Origin: CAZDHT01 sp964505325
GTDB taxonomy: Bacteria; Planctomycetota; PUPC01
Assembly: GCA_964505325.1 (NCBI GenBank)
Contig: CAZDHT010000269.1
Location: 1 to 6,940 of the forward strand
Direction: 5' to 3'
Length of the DNA stretch: 6,940 nt
The notes beneath the pieces were generated by a model that saw nothing but the letters and a program-made list of their open reading frames with translations, was not told the origin of the DNA and did not search any database. Shown here piece by piece: positions 1-5,503 of the stretch. The position numbers and the translations under genes were made by a program. The first letter of the stretch is position 1; the number at the start of each line of letters is the position of its first letter.

Positions 1-783
1 GCCCGGCACATCGCCGTGGCCGTCGCTCGCGCCGCTGGCGGCCGGTCATCGTCCGACTATGCGGCCGCCCACGCACCGGCTGAAGTTGCCTTGGCCGCGT
101 CAAGTGTGGCGGACATCCTCGATGGCCTCACCGATGCGCAGTTCATCCGGTTCGAAGCCTGGTACGCGCTGAACATCTCGCACTGTTTCACGCAGCACAT
201 CTCCGAGGCCACGGCGACGCGGCTCCTGCGGCAGTGCATTCGGGCGATGCGGCTCGCCGACCCCAACCACTCCCTCCAGACCTATACCCTGACGAGTGCT
301 ACCGGGCCGCTGTGCGGGAGCGACGACCGGCTCCGCGAAGTGGTCCGCTTCCTCGACGCCCGCTTGACGGAGGATCCGAAGTGGCCGCTGCGCCGCGCGT
401 GCATTCGCCTGCTCGATGGCTTCTGGAACACGGAGCTTGTCCGGCCGGTCATGCAGAAGGCAATGTTCGACGACGATTTCGAGGTGCAGAAGCTGGCCTT
501 CAACTGGCTGCGCGGCTGGGCGGACCGATATCGGCCCGGCGGCGAGCAAGGCACCGATCACGAGCGGACGTGGATTGTCTCGAAGCTGCGGACGTCGCCG
601 CCGCAGGCCCGCGCCGCTCTCATCCGCTACATCGGCCGGCGTTGGGGCGCCGTCCAGGCCAACCGCCTCGACGCCAGCACCGTCATGCTCGACCTGACGC
701 CGCACGAGCTCAAGCTGTTCAAGGCGCAGCGGCCGCACCCCCTATTGCTGCAGACCGTCTTGGAGATCCACGAGCCGGGGTAG
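1..783 (+). CDS. Alpha-helical HEAT-like protein, 5' end missing
   Basis: I do not recognise this gene. The frame is open from the first base to a TAG at 781-783, followed at once by a second in-frame TAG, so at least 260 codons are present. The GTG at 16 is the first possible start inside the window, but no ribosome binding site can be seen before it and the gene probably begins upstream. The protein has no signal peptide in the visible part and no membrane segment. It is made of amphipathic helices rich in Leu, Arg and Trp, such as the stretches with RLLRQCIRAMRL, RRACIRLLDGFW and EVQKLAFNWLRGW. Paired helices like these resemble HEAT or Armadillo repeats, which usually act as protein-binding scaffolds. 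Codon use matches the neighbours. No catalytic motif is evident. That it is coding is fairly sure; the HEAT-like label is only a reading of helix pattern. Confidence 0.7.
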   Translation, partial: ARHIAVAVARAAGGRSSSDYAAAHAPAEVALAASSVADILDGLTDAQFIRFEAWYALNISHCFTQHISEATATRLLRQCIRAMRLADPNHSLQTYTLTSATGPLCGSDDRLREVVRFLDARLTEDPKWPLRRACIRLLDGFWNTELVRPVMQKAMFDDDFEVQKLAFNWLRGWADRYRPGGEQGTDHERTWIVSKLRTSPPQARAALIRYIGRRWGAVQANRLDASTVMLDLTPHELKLFKAQRPHPLLLQTVLEIHEPG

Positions 784-825
784 TAGCGTGCTCGTCTGCT
801 TGACGGCGCCCGCGCCGAGGCCCAG

Positions 826-963
826 TCATCCGAGATCGCTGTTGAGCAGATCACCGATGAACATGTGGCCGGGGGCGTCGGTGATGACACGGTCACGTGG
901 GATCGGCCACATGCTCACCACCAGCGGCCCGGCCGGCACGGTCTTAACGTCCGTGCGGCACAT
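826..963 (-). CDS. Possible small protein of 45 residues, minus strand
   Basis: The ORF runs from ATG (963-961) to TGA (828-826). I do not recognise the product. It starts MCRTDVKTVPAG, passes through a Trp-Pro-Ile-Pro segment and ends in NSDLG. Counting by hand, GC at codon positions 1, 2 and 3 is about 64, 47 and 82 percent, the pattern expected for coding DNA in a GC-rich genome. The + strand ORF that shares its wobble base (788-1045) has positions 1 and 2 reversed, so it fits worse. Against it: it is short, no Shine-Dalgarno site precedes the ATG, and the same frame upstream is closed by TAG at 978-976. Beyond that TAG the frame stays open towards radA, so this could also be the tail of a decayed gene. 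Confidence 0.3.
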   Translation of the reverse strand: MCRTDVKTVPAGPLVVSMWPIPRDRVITDAPGHMFIGDLLNSDLG

Positions 964-1010
964 CGGCCCGCGGGTCTACAAGCTCGGCCCGATCACAATC
1001 GAGCGGCGCA

Positions 1011-1040
1011 GGCCGCATTGCGGCGGGCCGCATTCCGGCA
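1011..1040. repeat. Imperfect 15-bp tandem duplication beside the radA promoter
   Basis: Two adjacent 15-base units (1011-1025 and 1026-1040) agree at 13 of 15 positions, both starting GGCCGCATT. The first contains the palindrome GCCGCA-T-TGCGGC; the second is a degenerate version of it. The pair ends one base before the -35 hexamer at 1042. That is a usual place for an activator site or for a repressor that overlaps the promoter edge, so a regulator binding in tandem is possible. It does not match the LexA boxes I know (CTGT-N8-ACAG; GAAC-N4-GTTC). It could also be a chance duplication in GC-rich DNA. Confidence 0.5.
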
Positions 1041-1041
1041 T

Positions 1042-1071
1042 TTGACGCGGGCGGCGCGATTCCGATATAAT
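1042..1071 (+). promoter_or_regulatory. Sigma-70-type promoter of radA
   Basis: The -35 element is TTGACG at 1042-1047 (5 of 6 to TTGACA) and the -10 element is a perfect TATAAT at 1066-1071, separated by 18 bases. A start point near 1078 would give a leader of about 25 bases to the radA TTG codon, containing its GGAGG at 1093-1097. An AT-rich hexamer this good is conspicuous in such GC-rich DNA. It is the only promoter of this quality noticed in the window, so it may also serve the genes downstream of radA. Confidence 0.72.
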
Positions 1072-1102
1072 CTGCGGGACTTGCCGCACACCGGAGGGTG
1101 GC

Positions 1103-2467
1103 TTGGCCAAGGTCAGGACGACGTTCGTTTGCCAGCAGTGCGGGGCGCAGTCCCCCCGATGGGTGGGCCGCTGCGCCGGCTGCGGCGAATGGAACTCGAT
1201 GGTCGAGGAGCTCGAACAGCCGCAGGCGTCGGCAGCCCGGCCGTCGCTCGACAGCGGCGCTCCCACCCCTATTTCCGCCATCGGGCCCGACGACTGCGCT
1301 CGCATCGAAACGCACATCTCCGAGTTTGACCGCATTCTGGGCGGCGGGTTTGTCCCCGGCTCGGCGGTCCTGGTCGGCGGGGACCCGGGCATCGGCAAAT
1401 CCACCCTGATGCTCCAGGTGTGTCATCAGATCACGCGGGCCGGCTTCCTGGCGCTGTACGTGACCGGCGAAGAGTCTCTCGCCCAGACCGGCCTCCGCGC
1501 CCGGCGGCTGGGGGTGGACTCCGACCGGCTGCTCGTCGTCGCTCAGACCGCTCTCGGCCCCATCCTTTCCAACGCGAGGAAGCTCGAGCTTGGGCTGCTG
1601 GTGATCGACTCGATCCAGATGATCCACAAGCCGGAGCTGGGCGGCGCCCCGGGCAGCGTCTCGCAGGTTCGGGAGTGCGCGGCCGAGCTCATCTGCCTCG
1701 CCAAACAGACCGGCTTGCCGGTCGTCCTGGTCGGGCACGTCACCAAGAGCGGCGCGATCGCCGGGCCGAAGGTGCTGGAACACATGGTCGACACGGTCCT
1801 CTATTTCGAGGGGGACCACCACCACGCGTACCGCGTGCTGCGGGCGGTGAAGAACCGGTTCGGCTCGACCAACGAGATCGGCGTGTTCGAGATGCGTTCG
1901 GACGGGCTGCGTGAGGTGTCGAATCCCTCCGAGCTGTTCATCTCCGGCTACGGCGGCGGGGTCGGGTCGGCGGTGGTGCCGTGCGTCGAGGGGACCCGGC
2001 CGCTGCTGGTCGAGGTTCAGGCCCTGGTTACGCGGGCTACGTACGGGACACCTGAGCGGAAGGCATCCGGCGTGGATCGGAACCGCGTGCCGATGTTGCT
2101 GGCCGTGCTGGACCGGCGCGGCGGGCTGCAGCTCGGCGGGCAGGACGTGTTCGTCAACGCGGCGGGCGGGGTGCACATTGAAGAGCCGGCGGCCGACTTG
2201 GGAATCACGCTGGCCATTGCGTCCAGCTTCACGGATAAGCCCCTGGCGCCGCGTGCGGTGTTCGTGGGCGAGGTCGGACTGGGCGGCGAGGTCCGCGCCG
2301 TGACTCAGCTCGAGGCCCGGGTCTCGGAGGCGGCCCGGCTGGGCTTCCGGAGGGCCTTCGTACCCAAGGCCGGCGCGGCGGCGCTCGAGGGAAGGATGGC
2401 GCTGGACATCGTGCCGGTTTCCAATATCATAGAGGCACTTGACGGGGCACGCGAGGATGGGAGGTAG
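1103..2467 (+). CDS. radA: DNA repair protein RadA (Sms)
   Basis: RadA is a cytoplasmic ATP-dependent DNA-binding helicase that promotes branch migration and processing of recombination intermediates. The 454 residues match the family's usual length, and all landmarks are present in order: a four-cysteine zinc finger (Cys10, 13, 24, 27), a RecA-like ATPase with Walker A GGDPGIGKST at 92-101 and Walker B LLVIDS at 165-170, the RadA signature KNRFG at 250-254, and a C-terminal Lon-protease-like domain from about residue 290 with GEVGLGGEVR at 389-398. The TTG start is chosen because GGAGG lies 5 bases upstream and it places the first cysteine at residue 10, as is usual. A strong sigma-70 promoter sits just upstream. 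The stop overlaps the Shine-Dalgarno region of the next gene, so the two are probably co-transcribed. Nothing looks broken. Confidence 0.97.
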   Translation: MAKVRTTFVCQQCGAQSPRWVGRCAGCGEWNSMVEELEQPQASAARPSLDSGAPTPISAIGPDDCARIETHISEFDRILGGGFVPGSAVLVGGDPGIGKSTLMLQVCHQITRAGFLALYVTGEESLAQTGLRARRLGVDSDRLLVVAQTALGPILSNARKLELGLLVIDSIQMIHKPELGGAPGSVSQVRECAAELICLAKQTGLPVVLVGHVTKSGAIAGPKVLEHMVDTVLYFEGDHHHAYRVLRAVKNRFGSTNEIGVFEMRSDGLREVSNPSELFISGYGGGVGSAVVPCVEGTRPLLVEVQALVTRATYGTPERKASGVDRNRVPMLLAVLDRRGGLQLGGQDVFVNAAGGVHIEEPAADLGITLAIASSFTDKPLAPRAVFVGEVGLGGEVRAVTQLEARVSEAARLGFRRAFVPKAGAAALEGRMALDIVPVSNIIEALDGAREDGR

Positions 2468-2474
2468 GGTCCTT

Positions 2475-3119
2475 ATGTTGAGAGCCAGACATGTAGCGTG
2501 CCTGCTGCTGCTGGCGGCGGCCGGGTGCGTCTACCCCAGCATTCCCCCGGGGTACCGGAAAGTGAAAGCGATGATTCGGCTGAAGGGCCGGTCCCTGGCC
2601 GTCATCCCGTTCCTCAGCCGCAACCCGAAGAAGTTCACGCCGAGGGACGGCGTGAATCTGGCCTATTACATGGTGACCGACCTGAGCGCGGCGCTGCCGA
2701 AGCGCCGCTTTGTCGGACCCACCGAGATGGCGGCCGCGCTCCAGACCGACATCGACGCGCGCAACTGGCCGGCCATCGGGCGAAAGCTCGGCGTGGCGGC
2801 ACTGGTGGTCGGCGAGGTGACGGCCTTTGACTCGTGGGAAGATAAGCAGATGGGGTCCCGGGAGGGCCTCATCGGCATTCGGCTTCGCGTGCTGGATGTT
2901 TCGGGCAGCGTTCCGAAGCAGATTGCCAGCTTGCGAGAGTCCCGGTTTCAGTTTCCGCCGGGGACGGGAGGCCGGTTCGATCCGCGTTACACGACGATGG
3001 AGGACGCTGCGTTCCGTCGAGAGATGCTCAAGTACGCCGCGCGGCAGGTCGCGCGTTTCTTCTACGACCATCTGGAGAGAACGAAGTCGGTCAGCAAATT
3101 CCGCGCGGACACGTTGTAA
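2475..3119 (+). CDS. Small lipoprotein with CsgG/LpoB-like domain pattern
   Basis: This 214-residue protein has a lipoprotein signal: basic start (MLRARH), a Leu/Ala core, and lipobox AAGC with Cys18 as the lipidation site. Maturation would leave it anchored to a membrane, most likely the outer membrane. The rest resembles the fold shared by CsgG, LpoB and the TolB N-domain: a first strand LAVIPF at 41-46, a helix at about 58-75, FVGPTEMAAALQ, an IGRKLGVAALVVGEV stretch at 101-115, a strand with IRLRVLDVSG at about 135-144, and a final helix around 178-200. This is a pattern judgement, not a database match. The start at 2475 gives the signal peptide and has GGAGG at 2460-2464; the TTG at 2439 would add 12 residues inside radA. 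It follows radA by 7 bases. The exact role is unknown; an envelope-assembly or regulatory lipoprotein is plausible. Confidence 0.8.
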   Translation: MLRARHVACLLLLAAAGCVYPSIPPGYRKVKAMIRLKGRSLAVIPFLSRNPKKFTPRDGVNLAYYMVTDLSAALPKRRFVGPTEMAAALQTDIDARNWPAIGRKLGVAALVVGEVTAFDSWEDKQMGSREGLIGIRLRVLDVSGSVPKQIASLRESRFQFPPGTGGRFDPRYTTMEDAAFRREMLKYAARQVARFFYDHLERTKSVSKFRADTL

Positions 3120-3137
3120 GCGCGGCGACGGCAGTCG

Positions 3138-3168
3138 GCCCGCCGTGAAGCGGGCGGTCCCTTGTTTT
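3138..3168 (+). terminator. Weak hairpin with T-rich tail in the lipoprotein/membrane-protein gap
   Basis: GCCCGC at 3138-3143 pairs with GCGGGC at 3150-3155 around a six-base loop (CGTGAA). Six bases later comes TTGTTTT (3162-3168). The stem is short and the T-run is neither adjacent nor pure, so it would be at best a leaky terminator or an attenuating or stabilising hairpin in the transcript. The gap is only about 60 bases and the next ribosome binding site starts immediately after. Confidence 0.25.
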
Positions 3169-3181
3169 GGGGGTTATGGCC

Positions 3182-4147
3182 ATGGCAGAGAGAGAATCTT
3201 TTGGCGGTGAGTTCGAATTGGTGAAGAGGGCGCTGGGCGACACGTTTAGCGGCCGGGTGCTGGCGTGGCAGTTGGGCGGCACGATGGTGGCCGCGCTGAT
3301 TGCCTTCCTGCTCGTTGCGCTGCCGGACGCGAACCGGGGCGTCCAATTCGTGCTGACGGGGCTCGCCTTCATCCTCGGCTACGTTGTGCTGGCCGCGACG
3401 GGCTGCATCATCATGCGCATGCTCGACACGTCCGGCGAGGAGAAAGGCAGCGGGACCGCGGCGCTGCATTTCCTGGTCGACAACATCGGCCCGGCGCTGC
3501 TGTTGCCGTTGATCGCCTCGACGGTGGGCGTGGCGTTGGCCGGTCTTCTCTGCGCGCCGGCGGCGCTGTGGTGCTATGACGCCTGGCAGGCGATCCTGGT
3601 CATCCCGTCGATCCTTGTCTTCGTGCTGGCCGCGTTGGTCGTCGCCGACCTGTTTGTGTTTCTGTTCATCGTTCCATCGATGGTGACGAGCGAGCAGCCG
3701 CCGCTCGGCGATGCGATGCGGCGCCTCTGGCGGCTGTTCTGGGGACGGAAGATGGAGCTTCTCAAGGTCTTCGCCGTCGGGGTGGTCGTCGCGGTGGCCC
3801 TGGCGCTTCCGCTGTGGCTGCTGGCGTCGAAGGCGGTGGGCGTGTTGGCCTGGGTGTACGGCGCCGTGGCCGGCTCAGGCTACTACCTCCGCTCGTTCCC
3901 CAGATTCGTCCTGCGACTGGGCGACTGGCTCCTGTTCTGGGCACCGGTCCTGACCCTGCCGCTCGCGTTCCTCAACGCCCTGGCGGCCAACGCGTACGGT
4001 GAACTGGTCGAAGGCCTGGAAGAGGAGGAGGAAGAGCCCGAGGAGGAGGCGCCCAGCGGCGGCGAGGAGGTCGACCTGGAAGTGGCCGAAGAGGAACCGC
4101 CGGCGAAGCCGAAGAAGCCGGCCAAGCCGAAGACGCCGAAGACGTAG
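3182..4147 (+). CDS. Polytopic membrane protein with Glu-rich and Lys-Pro tail
   Basis: I do not recognise the family. The 321-residue product has about six hydrophobic segments (roughly 29-47, 55-78, 103-125, 137-164, 194-216 and 248-268), with a basic loop RRLWRLFWGRK (180-190) likely on the cytoplasmic side. The N-terminal 25 residues are polar, with no cleavable signal peptide. After the last helix comes a disordered-looking tail: Glu-rich at about 279-304, then a Lys-Pro stretch (309-321) ending the protein, which gives a sharp acidic-to-basic switch. The start is ambiguous between ATG 3176 and ATG 3182. I prefer 3182 because GGGGG at 3169-3173 then lies 8 bases away, while it is only 2 from 3176. 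It sits 62 bases after the lipoprotein gene and 48 before the dehydrogenase, in the same direction. No transporter or enzyme motif is visible. Confidence 0.8.
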   Translation: MAERESFGGEFELVKRALGDTFSGRVLAWQLGGTMVAALIAFLLVALPDANRGVQFVLTGLAFILGYVVLAATGCIIMRMLDTSGEEKGSGTAALHFLVDNIGPALLLPLIASTVGVALAGLLCAPAALWCYDAWQAILVIPSILVFVLAALVVADLFVFLFIVPSMVTSEQPPLGDAMRRLWRLFWGRKMELLKVFAVGVVVAVALALPLWLLASKAVGVLAWVYGAVAGSGYYLRSFPRFVLRLGDWLLFWAPVLTLPLAFLNALAANAYGELVEGLEEEEEEPEEEAPSGGEEVDLEVAEEEPPAKPKKPAKPKTPKT

Positions 4148-4195
4148 CCCGGAGACACCGTCACCGGACGAAGACCTCACGCGCGGAGGACCAGT

Positions 4196-5503
4196 GTGGG
4201 CCTGATGGAGCGCATTGAAAGCCGGGAGGCCGGGGTCGGCATCATCGGCATGGGATACGTCGGGCTGCCGCTGGTCCGCGAGTTCTGCAAGGCCGGGTTC
4301 AAGGCGGTCGGGTTCGACATCGACCGCGTGAAAGTGGAGAAGCTGAACGCCGGCCGGAGCTACATCAAGCACATCCCTTCCGAGATGATCGGCCGGCTGG
4401 TGGAGGCCGGCCAGTTCACCGCGACGGACGACTTCACGCGGCTCAAAGAGGCCGACGCCATCCTCATCTGTGTGCCCACGCCGCTCGATGTGGCCCGCGA
4501 GCCCGACCTCACCGCCGTGATCGAGACCACCAGGAGCATCGCGGCGAATCTGCGCCCCGGCCAACTGGTCGTGCTCGAAAGCACCACCTATCCGGGGACG
4601 ACCGAGGAGGAGTGCCGGCCGATCCTCGAGGCGACCGGCCTCCGGTGCGACGAAGACTTCTACCTGGCGTTCTCGCCCGAGCGCGAGGACCCGGGGAACC
4701 CGAAATACTCCGCCGGGAACATCCCGAAGGTGGTGGGCGGCTGCGGGCCCGAGAGCACCCGCGTGGCCTCCGCCCTGTACCGCTGCGTGATCGTCGAGGT
4801 CGTCGAGGTGTCATCCAGCCAGGTGGCGGAGGCCTGCAAGATCCTCGAGAACATTTACCGCTGCGTCAACATCGCGCTGGTCAACGAGCTCAAGCGGCTG
4901 TTCGACAAGATGGGGATCGACATCTGGGAGGTCATCCGCGCCGCGTCCACCAAGCCGTTCGGGTTCCAGCCCTTCTATCCCGGGCCGGGCCTGGGCGGCC
5001 ACTGCATCCCGATCGACCCGTTCTACCTCTCCTGGAAGGCGCGGCAGTACAACGTCCCGACCCGGTTCATCGAGCTGGCCGGCGAAGTGAACACCGCGAT
5101 GCCCGAGTACGTCATCGGCCGGGTGGCGGCGGCGCTGAACCGGCGCCGGAAGCCGCTCAACGGCTCCAACATCTGCATCGCGGGCATGGCTTACAAGAAG
5201 GACGTGGACGACATCCGCGAGTCGCCCGCCATCACCCTGGCCAACCTGCTGCACGAGGCCGGCGCGAACGTCACCTACAACGACCCGCACATCCCCAAGA
5301 TGAAGACGCGCCACTCGGCGCTCGACCTCGAATCCGTTGAGCTGACGGAGGAGTTCTTGCGCGAGCAGGACTGCCTGCTCATCGCGACCGACCACTCGGC
5401 GTACGACTATGACTGGCTGGTCGGGCATTCGCAGCTCGTCGTGGACACGCGGAACGCGACCAAGGACGTGAAGGAAGGCCGGGACAAGATCGTCAAGGCA
5501 TGA
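4196..5503 (+). CDS. wbpA: UDP-N-acetyl-D-glucosamine 6-dehydrogenase (WbpA-like)
   Basis: This cytoplasmic enzyme family oxidises C6 of a UDP-HexNAc twice with NAD+ to give a UDP-uronic acid for O-antigen, capsule or exopolysaccharide. The 435 residues hold a complete set of motifs: Rossmann GMGYVG at 18-23, VPTP at 93-96, ESTTYPGTTEE at 128-138, FSPERE at 159-164, AEACKILEN with Lys215, catalytic Cys270 in GPGLGGHCIPIDPFYL, and C-domain GMAYKKDVDDIRESP from 330 and YNDPHIP at 361-367. FSPEREDPGN and HCIPIDPFYLSWK are typical of the WbpA (UDP-GlcNAc) branch rather than UDP-glucose or UDP-ManNAc dehydrogenases; that substrate call is an inference. GTG 4196 is the start because GGAGG (4185-4189) lies 6 bases before it; ATG 4205 is too far. 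Its TGA overlaps the ATG of the next gene. No partner glycosyltransferase or epimerase is in view. Confidence 0.93.
   Translation: MGLMERIESREAGVGIIGMGYVGLPLVREFCKAGFKAVGFDIDRVKVEKLNAGRSYIKHIPSEMIGRLVEAGQFTATDDFTRLKEADAILICVPTPLDVAREPDLTAVIETTRSIAANLRPGQLVVLESTTYPGTTEEECRPILEATGLRCDEDFYLAFSPEREDPGNPKYSAGNIPKVVGGCGPESTRVASALYRCVIVEVVEVSSSQVAEACKILENIYRCVNIALVNELKRLFDKMGIDIWEVIRAASTKPFGFQPFYPGPGLGGHCIPIDPFYLSWKARQYNVPTRFIELAGEVNTAMPEYVIGRVAAALNRRRKPLNGSNICIAGMAYKKDVDDIRESPAITLANLLHEAGANVTYNDPHIPKMKTRHSALDLESVELTEEFLREQDCLLIATDHSAYDYDWLVGHSQLVVDTRNATKDVKEGRDKIVKA

Larger units (their letters stand above)
784..1102. other. Intergenic region upstream of radA
   Basis: This is the only gap above 300 bases. 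From left to right it holds a short GC-rich inverted repeat at 804-817 (5-bp arms around CCCG, no T-tract on either side), a possible 45-codon minus-strand ORF at 826-963, an imperfect 15-bp tandem duplication at 1011-1040, a sigma-70-type promoter at 1042-1071, and the Shine-Dalgarno site of radA (GGAGG, 1093-1097). If the minus-strand ORF is real, it converges on the upstream helical gene and is divergent from radA. No tRNA-like fold was recognised. Confidence 0.6.

Noticed and set aside
804..817. Inverted repeat CGGCG-CCCG-CGCCG after the helical gene as a terminator
   Set aside because: The stem is only 5 bp and no T-run follows on either strand; such words are frequent in DNA of this composition.
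788..1045. 85-codon + strand ORF (GTG start) in the intergenic region
   Set aside because: No convincing ribosome binding site. Its codon positions 1 and 2 have the wrong GC order over 826-963, and it runs through the tandem repeat and into the -35 box of radA.
826..1045. Reading through the TAG at 978-976 to join the minus-strand small ORF with the frame upstream (UAG recoding)
   Set aside because: All confident genes here use TAG as a normal stop (the helical gene, radA, the membrane protein), and no upstream start with a ribosome binding site was found.
1060..1075. Minus-strand -10 (TTATAT) overlapping the radA -10 as a promoter for the small ORF
   Set aside because: No -35 element was found at a suitable distance on the minus strand; the match follows from the symmetry of TATAAT.
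944..2176. 410-codon minus-strand frame over radA
   Set aside because: It is antisense to an intact radA, Arg/Pro/His-rich and motif-free.
2439..2474. TTG start at 2439 for the lipoprotein gene
   Set aside because: It would put 12 polar residues before the signal peptide and overlap radA by 29 bases; ATG 2475 gives a standard lipoprotein signal behind GGAGG.
4085..4144. Repetitive GAAGCCGAAG-type DNA as a microsatellite or CRISPR-like repeat
   Set aside because: It is explained by the Glu-rich and Lys/Pro-rich coding of the membrane-protein tail; there are no regular spacers.
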